From the NCBI GenBank assembly GCA_934457235.1, contig CAKSHT010000035.1, positions 1 to 16,570 of the forward strand: a stretch of DNA of 16,570 bases, read 5' to 3'. Shown in pieces: positions 1 through 6,651 of the stretch (position 1 is the first letter of the stretch; the number at the start of each line of letters is the position of its first letter). Made by a program: the position numbers and the translations under genes. The notes under the pieces are model-generated. The model worked only from the letters and a program-made list of their open reading frames with translations, made no database searches and was not told the DNA's origin. This stretch comes from an uncultured Oscillospiraceae bacterium. GTDB lineage: Bacteria; Bacillota; Clostridia; Oscillospirales; Ruminococcaceae.

Positions 1-1
1 C

Positions 2-163
2 GCTGAAATAGTCACCGACCCGGATGAGAAGATACTCGGTTTGCAGTCGCTGATGAAGCAGGCAGCCGGGAAAGAAAACTGTGAATTCCGCCCGGAAATG
101 CTGGCTGCGGTCTGCGTTTTCAAGCTGGAGATAGACAAATTATCCTGCAAAGTACATTTATAA
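2..163 (+). CDS. Pyridoxamine 5'-phosphate oxidase family protein (NimA-like), C-terminal end only
   Basis: The first 162 bases are an open frame cut by the window edge that encodes the last 53 residues of a protein ending at TAA 161-163. The fragment carries the pattern typical of the C-terminus of flavin-binding split-barrel proteins of the pyridoxamine-phosphate-oxidase/NimA group: a beta strand (AEIVTD), the helix-forming DPDEKILGLQSLMKQ, then a final strand VCVFKLEIDKLSCK, where the family commonly ends in an I-x-x-x-T/S-G/C-K motif. Such proteins bind FMN or a related cofactor; the exact substrate is usually unknown. The stop codon overlaps the ribosome site (TAAGGAG) of the following esterase, which starts 11 bases later, so the two are probably co-transcribed. 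The family call rests on a short fragment and could be wrong. Confidence 0.6.
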   Translation, partial: AEIVTDPDEKILGLQSLMKQAAGKENCEFRPEMLAAVCVFKLEIDKLSCKVHL

Positions 164-174
164 GGAGAACAAAA

Positions 175-1233
175 ATGGCTTACACCATGGAAAAAGGAAA
201 GAAGCTTATTCCTGCGGACAGCGCATGCTTCCAGTACATCGGAAGAATAGATTTTGACGACCCGAAGCGTCCGGTGATGATCTGGCCGGGTTCCTATATC
301 GACGTGAATTTCACCGGAACCTCTGCAGCTGTCGTGCTGAAGAACATCAACTTCCAGGACGACACGCACTTCGCGGTCATAGTAGACGGCGTGATGAATA
401 AGATATTCCTTCCCACCGACCGCCAGGACAACCTGTACGTCGCTGCCGAGGGGCTTGAGAACAAACTCCATACCCTGCGTATTCTGAAAACTCTGGCGGC
501 GCACAACTACCTTGAATTCGCCGGAATCGTTGTTGACGAGGGCGCAGAGGTCACAAACCCCAGCCACAAGTACGATATGAAGCTTGAAGTATACGGCGAC
601 AGCGTTTCCGCCGGAGAAGTCACTGAAGCTCTCTATTACGAGGGACAGTGCGATCCCGCCGACCACCGCAACAAGCTGGACAACTCGCATTTCTCCTATG
701 CGCTGAGCCTTGCGCGCAAGCTGAATGCGGAGGTTCACGACACCGCCCAGGGCGGCATCGCCCTGCTGGACGGCACCGGTTACTTCTGCTCCGACCAACT
801 CACCGGAATGGAAAGCTGCTGGGACAAGCTGGAATACACTCCCTACGCCGACCGCAAGCAGTGGGATTTCTCAAAGTGGACCGCCGACGCAGTAATAATC
901 GCCATCGGACAGAATGACGCCAATCCAGAGCCGGAACGTATCAAGACGCCGGAATACCGCCGTATGTGGAAGGATCACTATATAGCGTTCCTGCGCACAC
1001 TAATGGAAAAGTACCCCGCGGCGAAGTTCGTGCTCATACTGACTGTCCTCGGACATGACCCGACATGGGACGAAGCTCTGGAGGAGATCGCGCAGGAAGT
1101 GAACTCCGACCGCGTATCGCACTTCATGTTCCGCCGAACCGGAAAGGCTACCAACGGACACCCCCGCGCCACCGAGCAGGAAGAAATGGCAGGCGAGCTG
1201 TATAATTACTTCAAGGGCACACTGGGTTTCTGA
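175..1233 (+). CDS. SGNH/GDSL esterase, carbohydrate esterase family 2-like
   Basis: A 352-residue protein with the two-domain plan of CE2 acetyl esterases. Residues about 15-125 form an N-terminal beta-sandwich (GRIDFDD, WPGSYIDVNFTGTS, ILKT...EFAGIVVDEGA), and residues about 135-350 form an SGNH hydrolase domain. The catalytic serine is Ser143 in YGDSVSAG (block I), the block II glycine lies in AQGGIALLDG (about 191-200), block III is GQND at 245-248, and the catalytic histidine is probably His329 in NGHP, followed by the usual EMAGELYNYF helix. CE2 enzymes remove acetyl groups from xylan, mannan or other sugars. I see no signal peptide at the N-terminus, so it is likely cytoplasmic and may act on imported acetylated oligosaccharides (inference). 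AAGGAG at 162-167 precedes the ATG by 7 bases, which supports this start. It follows the PNPOx-like gene by 11 bases. Confidence 0.85.
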   Translation: MAYTMEKGKKLIPADSACFQYIGRIDFDDPKRPVMIWPGSYIDVNFTGTSAAVVLKNINFQDDTHFAVIVDGVMNKIFLPTDRQDNLYVAAEGLENKLHTLRILKTLAAHNYLEFAGIVVDEGAEVTNPSHKYDMKLEVYGDSVSAGEVTEALYYEGQCDPADHRNKLDNSHFSYALSLARKLNAEVHDTAQGGIALLDGTGYFCSDQLTGMESCWDKLEYTPYADRKQWDFSKWTADAVIIAIGQNDANPEPERIKTPEYRRMWKDHYIAFLRTLMEKYPAAKFVLILTVLGHDPTWDEALEEIAQEVNSDRVSHFMFRRTGKATNGHPRATEQEEMAGELYNYFKGTLGF

Positions 1234-1266
1234 CACCCATCCGACCTTTTTTGCGTGTGTTTTTTG
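1216..1266 (+). terminator. Possible weak terminator after the esterase gene
   Basis: TGGGT and ACCCA (around the esterase stop codon) can pair as a short five-base stem around a 7-base loop, and two T-runs follow at about 1247-1252 and 1260-1265. The stem is short and not adjacent to the T-run, so termination here may be weak or this may be chance. Confidence 0.25.
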
Positions 1267-1341
1267 CTGAAATCCCTGGTTAGTGATTTGTGGATATTGC
1301 ACAAAAATCTCTGCAAATATGAAATTTATTGCGCGGACAAG

Positions 1342-1370
1342 TTGCATAATCCGGGGACGTGTGATATAAT
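1342..1370 (+). promoter_or_regulatory. Sigma-A-like promoter of the ABC importer operon
   Basis: The -35 box is TTGCAT (1342-1347), followed by a spacer of exactly 17 bases and a perfect TATAAT -10 box (1365-1370). The -10 is extended by TG at 1362-1363 (TGATATAAT). Transcription should start near 1377, giving a leader of about 95 bases. The leader holds an AT-rich palindrome TATATTAATATA (1424-1435) but no T-box or riboswitch that I can recognise. Upstream, ATATTGCA (1294-1301) and TGCAAATAT (1312-1320) form an imperfect inverted repeat that could be a regulator site. Confidence 0.8.
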
Positions 1371-1470
1371 TAATGTGTGCTCAGATGACTTTAGCGGATA
1401 AAAGCCACAAAGCGTCAAAGCAATATATTAATATAATTAAAGTAAACACAAAACAAAGGAGAAATCACAC

Positions 1471-2481
1471 ATGAAGATGAAGAAGATCTTAGCAGCTATC
1501 GCAGCAGCTGCATTAGCAGTATCTGCAACAGCATGCTCCAGCAGCAACAGCGGTTCAAGCACCGCCGACGATAACAGCAGCTCCGCACCGGCAGAGGGCA
1601 AGGTATACAACATCGGTATCTGCCAGCTGGTACAGCATGAGGCTCTCGACGCAGCAACCAAGGGCTTCAAGGACGTCCTGATCGAGAAGCTCGGCGAAGA
1701 GAACGTAAAGTTCAATGAGCAGAACGCAAACGGCGAGTCCACCAACTGCACCACCATCTGCACCGGTTTCGCAGCAGAAAACGTTGATCTGATCCTGGCT
1801 AACGCTACCGGCGCACTCCAGGCCGCAAGCGCAGCTACAGCTACTATCCCGATTCTGGGCACTTCCGTAACTGACTATGGCACCGCTCTTTCCATTGATG
1901 ACTGGACCGGCGCTACCGGCACAAACATTTCCGGTACTTCTGACCTGGCTCCTATTGACGAGCAGGCAAAGATGCTCCAGGAGATGTTCCCCGACGCAAA
2001 GACTGTAGGTATCCTCTACTGCTCCGCTGAGGCCAACTCCAAGTACCAGGCTACCAAGTTCACAGAGGCTCTTGACGGCACTGGAATCACCGTTAAGGAA
2101 TACAGCGCAGCTGACACCAACGAGATCAGCGCAGTAACATCTACAGCAGCTGCTGAATGCGATGTTATCTATATCCCGACCGACAACACAATGGCTTCTT
2201 CCACCGAAACCGTAAAGAACATCGTTGTTCCCGCTAAGGTTCCGGTAATCGCAGGCGAAGAGGGCATTTGCAGAGGATGCGGCGTTGCAACTCTGTCCAT
2301 CAGCTATGAGGATCTCGGCAGAGCTACCGGCGAAATGGCTTATGAGATCCTGGTAAACGGCGCTGATATAAGCACCATGCAGGTTCGCTTTGCCCCCAAC
2401 GTTACCAAGAAGTACAACGCAACCATCTGCGAGGAGCTTGGTATCACACCTCCCGAAGGCTATGAGGCAGTTTCCGAGTAA
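1471..2481 (+). CDS. ABC transporter substrate-binding lipoprotein (TrpX-like, ABC_sub_bind family)
   Basis: A 336-residue extracytoplasmic binding protein. Residues 1-21 are a lipoprotein signal (MKMKK, then an Ala-rich hydrophobic core), with lipid attachment expected at Cys22 (SATAC); a Ser/Asn/Gly-rich linker reaches about residue 42. The mature part has the two-lobe periplasmic-binding fold of family PF04392: VYNIGICQLVQHEALD at 45-60, the conserved block at about 97-135 (AENVDLILANATGAL, then PILGTSVTD) and YIPTDNTMASS at 234-244. Characterised relatives include the TrpXYZ tryptophan importer of streptococci, but family members bind various ligands, so the substrate is unproven. AAAGGAG at 1455-1461 lies 9 bases before the ATG. 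It is followed by its permease and ATPase. Alanine is encoded by GCA, GCT or GCC and I found no GCG codon, unlike the neighbours, which suggests strong expression. Confidence 0.88.
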   Translation: MKMKKILAAIAAAALAVSATACSSSNSGSSTADDNSSSAPAEGKVYNIGICQLVQHEALDAATKGFKDVLIEKLGEENVKFNEQNANGESTNCTTICTGFAAENVDLILANATGALQAASAATATIPILGTSVTDYGTALSIDDWTGATGTNISGTSDLAPIDEQAKMLQEMFPDAKTVGILYCSAEANSKYQATKFTEALDGTGITVKEYSAADTNEISAVTSTAAAECDVIYIPTDNTMASSTETVKNIVVPAKVPVIAGEEGICRGCGVATLSISYEDLGRATGEMAYEILVNGADISTMQVRFAPNVTKKYNATICEELGITPPEGYEAVSE

Positions 2482-2499
2482 TCCAACGGCTACATAAAA

Positions 2500-2565
2500 T
2501 TAAATGCAAAACGGGGTGCGGGCTATGTCCGTTCCCCGCTTCTGCGTAATTTAAGGCACTTTTTC
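2500..2565 (+). promoter_or_regulatory. Large intercistronic hairpin between binding protein and permease
   Basis: TTAAAT (2500-2505) pairs with ATTTAA (2549-2554), then GCA with TGC, then CGGGG (2512-2516) with CCCCG (2534-2538). An inner CGGGC/GTCCG pair (one G-U) closes a small loop. Only five Ts follow (2560-2564). This arrangement commonly makes the binding-protein mRNA more abundant than the permease and ATPase mRNA, by partial termination or by protecting the upstream 3' end; which of the two applies cannot be told from sequence. Confidence 0.75.
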
Positions 2566-2605
2566 CCGGCAAGGATAATACACAAAAAACGTATCGGAGA
2601 GAATT

Positions 2606-3640
2606 ATGGATCTTATTTTAACAAAGCTGACAACATTCGGCAACAGTCTTCCCGGCGATATCACGCAGGGGCTTATCTGGGGCATTATGGCGATCGGCGT
2701 GTTCATTACCTACAAGATACTGGACTTCGCTGACCTGACCGTAGACGGCACCCTGGGACTTGGCGGCGTTACCGCCGTCGTACTTATCACGAACGGCGTC
2801 CCCGTTCCCGTGGCAATGATCATCGCATTCCTGGCGGGCTGCATGGCGGGACTCTGTACCGCGCTGCTGAACACGATGCTTGGTATACCGGGTATCCTGT
2901 CCGGTATCCTCACGCAGCTGGCGCTCTACTCCATCTATCTTGACATCAACGGAAAGGCAAATGCGCCGGTCAGCGTCGATAAGTTCCCGCTGGTCATCTC
3001 GTCAAGATATGTAACCGCCGGAAACGACCCGCTCGACATAATCCGCACCGTCGGCACCGGACTGCTGTTCGTTGTACTTATCATCGCGGTGCTTTACTGG
3101 TTCTTCGGCACTGAATACGGTATGGCTATCCGCGCCACCGGCTGCAATTCCTCCATGTCCAAGGCAGAGGGTATCAACACCAAGCGCACAACGATCATCG
3201 CGCTTGTCCTCTCCAATGGTTTCGTAGGACTTTCCGGCGCTATGCTGGCGCAGTACCAGGGCTTCGCTGATGTAAATATGGGACGCGGCGCTATCGTAAT
3301 CGGTCTGGCTGCCGTTATCATCGGCATGGTTCTCGGTGAAGTAATCCTGCGCAAGCGCTTCAACTTCATCGGTAAACTTTCATTCACGGCTATCGGCGCC
3401 ATCGTTTACTTCGTAGTTCTGAGAATCGTAATGCTCATCGGTCTTTCCACCGACAATACAAAGCTGTTCTCGGCTATCATCGTTGCACTGTTCCTGGCAG
3501 TTCCTTATCTCCAGAAAACCTCCAAGACTTCTTTCCGCAGGGCAGGAAAGCGCGCTGTCAACGCAGCCCTCGACGAGGCGGATCATCTTGCTGCGGCAGT
3601 ATCCAACTCCGTGACATCACCCAAGAAGGAGGATAAGTAA
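2606..3640 (+). CDS. ABC transporter permease (TrpY-like, BPD_transp_2 family)
   Basis: A 344-residue polytopic membrane protein of the branched-chain-type permease family (PF02653), forming the channel for the binding protein encoded upstream. Hydrophobic helices cover most of residues 18-305 (about eight segments by eye). The conserved TVDGTLGLGG motif is at 45-54, with further family features in IPGILSGILTQLALYSIYL and in the loop about 170-195 (GMAIRATGCN, SKAEGINTKR), which is where the ATPase usually docks. The C-terminal 40 residues are hydrophilic and probably cytoplasmic. GGAG at 2596-2599 precedes the ATG by 6 bases. The stop is one base from the start of the ATPase gene, so the two are in one operon. 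Confidence 0.88.
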   Translation: MDLILTKLTTFGNSLPGDITQGLIWGIMAIGVFITYKILDFADLTVDGTLGLGGVTAVVLITNGVPVPVAMIIAFLAGCMAGLCTALLNTMLGIPGILSGILTQLALYSIYLDINGKANAPVSVDKFPLVISSRYVTAGNDPLDIIRTVGTGLLFVVLIIAVLYWFFGTEYGMAIRATGCNSSMSKAEGINTKRTTIIALVLSNGFVGLSGAMLAQYQGFADVNMGRGAIVIGLAAVIIGMVLGEVILRKRFNFIGKLSFTAIGAIVYFVVLRIVMLIGLSTDNTKLFSAIIVALFLAVPYLQKTSKTSFRRAGKRAVNAALDEADHLAAAVSNSVTSPKKEDK

Positions 3641-3641
3641 T

Positions 3642-4445
3642 ATGCTGGAGCTTGTAAACATAAAAAAGGCATTCAATCCCGGAACCATCAACGAAAAGAA
3701 AGCGCTCAACGGCGTATCCATAAAACTTGAGGACGGCGATTTCGTTACCATCATCGGCGGCAACGGCGCGGGAAAATCCACCACGCTGAATGCGATAGCG
3801 GGCGTATGGCCGGTAGACAGCGGCGCAATCATCATCGACGGACACAACGTCACCGGACTTTCCGAGCATCAGCGCGCGAAGTACATCGGACGTGTATTCC
3901 AGGACCCCATGACCGGCACGGCAGCCGATATGGAGATTCAGGAGAACCTTGCGCTGGCAGCGCGCCGCGGCAAGGCAAGAATGCTCCACTGGGGAATCAC
4001 CCGCAAGGAGCGCGAGGAGTACCACGAGCTTCTCAAAACGCTGAACCTGGGACTTGAGGACAGAATGACCTCCAAGGTCGGACTTCTCTCCGGCGGACAG
4101 CGCCAGGCGCTGACGCTGCTCATGGCGACGCTCAAAAAGCCTCAGATACTTCTTCTGGATGAGCACACCGCAGCGCTCGACCCCAAGACCGCCGCAAAAG
4201 TGCTACAGCTCTCCGACGAGATCATCGCAGCGAACCATCTCACTGCGATGATGGTAACACACAACATGGCTAACGCCATTGAATACGGCAACCGCCTTAT
4301 CATGATGAACGACGGACGTATCATCTACGACGTCAAAGGCGAGGAAAAGAAGAAGCTCACCGTTGACGACCTGCTCTTGAAATTTGAGGAAGCAAGCGGT
4401 TCCGCGCTCAACAACGACCGCATGCTGCTCTCCGGCAACAAGTAA
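3642..4445 (+). CDS. ABC transporter ATP-binding protein (TrpZ-like)
   Basis: A 267-residue nucleotide-binding subunit that powers the importer encoded by the two genes before it. It shows Walker A GGNGAGKST (39-47), the Q-loop glutamine at Gln87 (VFQDP), the signature LSGGQ (149-153), Walker B ILLLDE (169-174) with the D-loop AALD, and the switch histidine His207 (MVTHN). All ATPase motifs are intact. AAGGAGG at 3626-3632, inside the end of the permease gene, lies 9 bases before the ATG; the genes are separated by one base (TAATATG), consistent with translational coupling. A strong terminator follows, so this is the last gene of the operon. Confidence 0.92.
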   Translation: MLELVNIKKAFNPGTINEKKALNGVSIKLEDGDFVTIIGGNGAGKSTTLNAIAGVWPVDSGAIIIDGHNVTGLSEHQRAKYIGRVFQDPMTGTAADMEIQENLALAARRGKARMLHWGITRKEREEYHELLKTLNLGLEDRMTSKVGLLSGGQRQALTLLMATLKKPQILLLDEHTAALDPKTAAKVLQLSDEIIAANHLTAMMVTHNMANAIEYGNRLIMMNDGRIIYDVKGEEKKKLTVDDLLLKFEEASGSALNNDRMLLSGNK

Positions 4446-4467
4446 CAGCGCTCTCACCGATACGACT

Positions 4468-4500
4468 ATCCCCGCAGGAACAGCCTGCGGGGATTTTTTT
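4468..4500 (+). terminator. Intrinsic terminator of the ABC importer operon
   Basis: CCCCGCAGG (4470-4478) pairs perfectly with CCTGCGGGG (4484-4492) around the 5-base loop AACAG, with AT/AT extending the stem, and is followed by seven Ts (4494-4500). It lies 22 bases after the ATPase stop codon. Confidence 0.93.
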
Positions 4501-4510
4501 ACGCATACAG

Positions 4511-4538
4511 AAACCGGGGCGCTGCGTGCACCCCGGCG
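4511..4538 (-). terminator. Probable terminator of the Hpt-flotillin operon
   Basis: On the - strand CCGGGG (4536-4531) pairs with CCCCGG (4519-4514), with further pairing of GC within the loop, and is followed only by TTTCTGT. It sits 15 bases beyond the flotillin stop codon. The T-run is poor, so termination may be incomplete; the hairpin could also act as a 3'-end stabiliser. Confidence 0.5.
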
Positions 4539-4551
4539 TATTTATTGAGCT

Positions 4552-6141
4552 TTATTGCTGAACCAGATCCTCGGCGGGTTTTACCGCGGGTGCTTCGGGA
4601 GCCGCTGCGGCTTCCGGAGCAGGCTTCGGAGCTTCGGTGTTTATCCCGGCAGCCATTGCCTTTCCGGTTACGAAGCTGCTGACCATGGACTTCAGGTCAA
4701 CGCCGAGTCCGTCCAGCAGACCTGCGGAAGCCTGCGTGGTAGCCTCTGTGATGTCCTTGACCAGCTTAGATGTGTTGCCGTCGCCGTACATCGTGATCTT
4801 ATCCACATTTTCAAGCGGCTTAGCGATAGCCTGTGCGACCTCCGGCATCTTTTCGAAGTACATCTGGAGCACTGCGGCTTCTTCCATCTTGCGCATTGCC
4901 TCCGCCTTCTTGTCAAGACCCTCAGCCTCTGCAAGAGCCTTTGCACGGACAGCCTCAGCTTCCGCGATACCCTTAGCCCGGATACCCTCTGCCTCCTGCT
5001 CGGCTGCATATCTCGCCGCCTCTGCACGCGCCTTTTCTGCCGCCGCCTCGTTCTGCGCCGTTACCAGGATAGCTGCAGCTTCGTTCTTCTTGATCTCCAG
5101 CTCCGCTTCTGCGTTCTGGATATCCTCGTACTTCTTAGCCTCTGCGTTACGCTGCACGGTATACAGCTCTGCGTCCGCCTGCTGCTGTGCTGCGTATTTC
5201 TGAGCTTCTGCGGTTTTCTTTACCTCCGCTTCGAGGGCGCGCTCCTTGATCTCGGCTTCCTTTTCCTTTATCTCGACTTCCTTAGCCTGCTTTGCGAGAT
5301 TTGCATTCGCAGAAGTTATCTCGATCGTCTTGCGCTGCTCCTCCTGCTGGATAGTGTAGGCTGCGTCGGCTTCCGCACGCTTGATATCAGCTTCGCGCTT
5401 CAGCTCTGCCTGCTTGATGGCAAGCTCGTTCTCGCGCTCCGCGATGGCGGTTTCAGAATCCACGCGGGCGTCGTTAGCCTTGCGGTTAGCTTCCGCCTGG
5501 GCTATCTTGATATCGCGCTCCGCCTCTGCCTTGGATATAGCAGCTTTCTTCTTTATCTGCATGGTGTTGTCGATACCCATATCATTTATGATACCGTTAT
5601 CGTCAACAAAGTTCTGCACGTTGAAGGATACTATCTCAAGACCCATAGCGCGCAGGTCGGGATCAGCGTTCTGCTTTACCTTGTCAGCGAATGCCTGTCG
5701 GTTGGATACCATCTCCTCAAGGCGCATCTGACCAACGATCTCACGCATGTTACCCTCAAGCACTTCGCGTGCAACGCCGGTTATGTACTGAACATTGCGG
5801 TTAAGGAAGTTCTGCTGGGCTTTCTGGATTATGTCGGGATCCGGGGATATCTTGACGTTTACGACAGCGTCCACCGAGATGTTGATGTAATCCGCGGTAG
5901 GGACAGCCTGTGCGGTCTTTACGTCAACGGACATCAGCGCAAGCTCCAGCACGTCGCAGCGCTCAAAGAACGGCAGCTTTACGGTAGCCTTTCCGATAAC
6001 GACCTTCGCACGGCGGCGCAGACCGCTGATGATGAAGGCCTTATCCGGAGGAGCCTTTCGGTATCCCGAAGCGAAAATGATTATCACCAGGATAACCACG
6101 ATCATGACCGGAACTAACATTCCAAACTCGATATCAGGCAT
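4552..6141 (-). CDS. floT: Flotillin-like SPFH/band 7 membrane-scaffold protein
   Basis: A 529-residue protein with the flotillin plan. A single N-terminal membrane segment (about 8-25, LVPVMIVVILVIIIFAS) is followed by an SPFH/PHB domain (about 28-190; PPDKAFIISGLRRRAKVVIG, NISVDAVVNVKIS, MGLEIVSFNVQNF). A long Ala/Glu/Lys-rich coiled-coil runs from about 195 to 430, and then comes the flotillin C-terminal block (EAMRKMEEAAVLQMYFEKMP, ENVDKITMYGDG). The last 40 residues are a low-complexity Ala/Pro/Glu tail. Flotillins oligomerise under the membrane and organise functional membrane microdomains, affecting signalling, secretion and wall synthesis. AGGAGG (6147-6152) lies 5 bases before the ATG. 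The Hpt gene ends 15 bases upstream, so both are probably on one transcript. I see no nfeD-type gene (yuaF-like partner) next to it, which often accompanies flotillin. Confidence 0.92.
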   Translation of the reverse strand: MPDIEFGMLVPVMIVVILVIIIFASGYRKAPPDKAFIISGLRRRAKVVIGKATVKLPFFERCDVLELALMSVDVKTAQAVPTADYINISVDAVVNVKISPDPDIIQKAQQNFLNRNVQYITGVAREVLEGNMREIVGQMRLEEMVSNRQAFADKVKQNADPDLRAMGLEIVSFNVQNFVDDNGIINDMGIDNTMQIKKKAAISKAEAERDIKIAQAEANRKANDARVDSETAIAERENELAIKQAELKREADIKRAEADAAYTIQQEEQRKTIEITSANANLAKQAKEVEIKEKEAEIKERALEAEVKKTAEAQKYAAQQQADAELYTVQRNAEAKKYEDIQNAEAELEIKKNEAAAILVTAQNEAAAEKARAEAARYAAEQEAEGIRAKGIAEAEAVRAKALAEAEGLDKKAEAMRKMEEAAVLQMYFEKMPEVAQAIAKPLENVDKITMYGDGNTSKLVKDITEATTQASAGLLDGLGVDLKSMVSSFVTGKAMAAGINTEAPKPAPEAAAAPEAPAVKPAEDLVQQ

Positions 6142-6156
6142 AGTGACCTCCTATTG

Positions 6157-6522
6157 TCATGTGTAATTCTTAGCTATTTTCCTGGCGCAATAGTACATTT
6201 CCTGGAGCTTTCTGAAATCCGCGCCGCAGTCGGTGTAGTCGCCTGCACGGATATCGTCGACTATCTTCTTCGCCGGAAGATACACCCCGTTGAGTCCGAT
6301 ATTCCCGGCAAGACCCTTAAGCGAATGCGCCGAAAACAGCATGTTCTGATAATCCTCGTTTTCCGCAGCGGTGGTGAGTTCAAGCACCACGTTATCGGCG
6401 GATTCGAAGAACTTTTCCAGATATCTGAAGAACATATCCTCCCTGTCCATGAAGTGCTCTATCATATCCGGGACGTTAAGTCCGACGGTGAGCATTTCAT
6501 CGCAGAATTCTTTTGAAACCAT
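6157..6522 (-). CDS. Hpt-domain (histidine phosphotransfer) protein
   Basis: A 121-residue protein made of a single all-helical Hpt domain. The phosphorylation motif is HSLKGLAGNIG, with the accepting histidine at residue 66 counted from the start chosen here. The matching family consensus is HxLKGxAxxxG. Hpt proteins relay phosphoryl groups between a hybrid kinase receiver domain and a response regulator; no kinase or regulator is in this window, so its partners are unknown. A TTG codon (6537) would add five residues, but GAGGGG at 6530-6535 lies 7 bases before the ATG at 6522 and overlaps that TTG, so I choose the ATG. It has its own strong promoter and leads directly into the flotillin gene. 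Confidence 0.85.
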   Translation of the reverse strand: MVSKEFCDEMLTVGLNVPDMIEHFMDREDMFFRYLEKFFESADNVVLELTTAAENEDYQNMLFSAHSLKGLAGNIGLNGVYLPAKKIVDDIRAGDYTDCGADFRKLQEMYYCARKIAKNYT

Positions 6523-6529
6523 ACTATCA

Positions 6530-6535
6530 CCCCTC
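6530..6535 (-). promoter_or_regulatory. Ribosome site deciding the Hpt start
   Basis: GAGGGG ends 7 bases before ATG 6522 and overlaps the alternative TTG at 6537-6535, which therefore cannot be served by it. Confidence 0.7.
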
Positions 6536-6542
6536 AATTAAT

Positions 6543-6571
6543 ATTCTAGCATTTAAGCGTTTATTCGTCAA
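6543..6571 (-). promoter_or_regulatory. Sigma-A-like promoter of the Hpt-flotillin operon
   Basis: On the - strand TTGACG (6571-6566), a 17-base spacer and TAGAAT (6548-6543), with TG one base before the -10 (TGCTAGAAT). Transcription should start near 6536, so the leader is very short and begins essentially at the ribosome site. Confidence 0.85.
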
Positions 6572-6598
6572 GAAGTACGACATATTTTGTAGGATTAC

Positions 6599-6630
6599 AC
6601 AAAAAAGCCTCCCGAAAATTTCAGGAGGCT
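6599..6630 (-). terminator. Intrinsic terminator of mreB
   Basis: On the - strand AGCCTCC pairs with GGAGGCT, with the stem extended by GAAA/TTTC pairing, and is followed by six Ts. It lies 21 bases after the mreB stop codon and upstream of the Hpt promoter, insulating the two units. Confidence 0.9.
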
Positions 6631-6651
6631 ACAAATCAGCAACATGCTAAT

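Noticed and set aside
1377..1470. T-box or other riboswitch upstream of the importer
   Set aside because: The leader is too short for a complete T-box, and I see no T-box core sequence or terminator/antiterminator pair.
5000..5560. Apparent internal DNA repeats rich in GCxGAGGC-like units
   Set aside because: These come from repeated Ala/Glu/Lys codons of the flotillin coiled-coil, not from a separate repeat array or CRISPR.
4555..6117. A 520-codon open frame on the + strand opposite flotillin
   Set aside because: It is a by-product of the biased codon use of the Ala/Glu/Lys-rich flotillin coiled-coil. The product is a Leu/Cys/Arg-rich string without domain motifs, and the frame ends within the flotillin boundaries.
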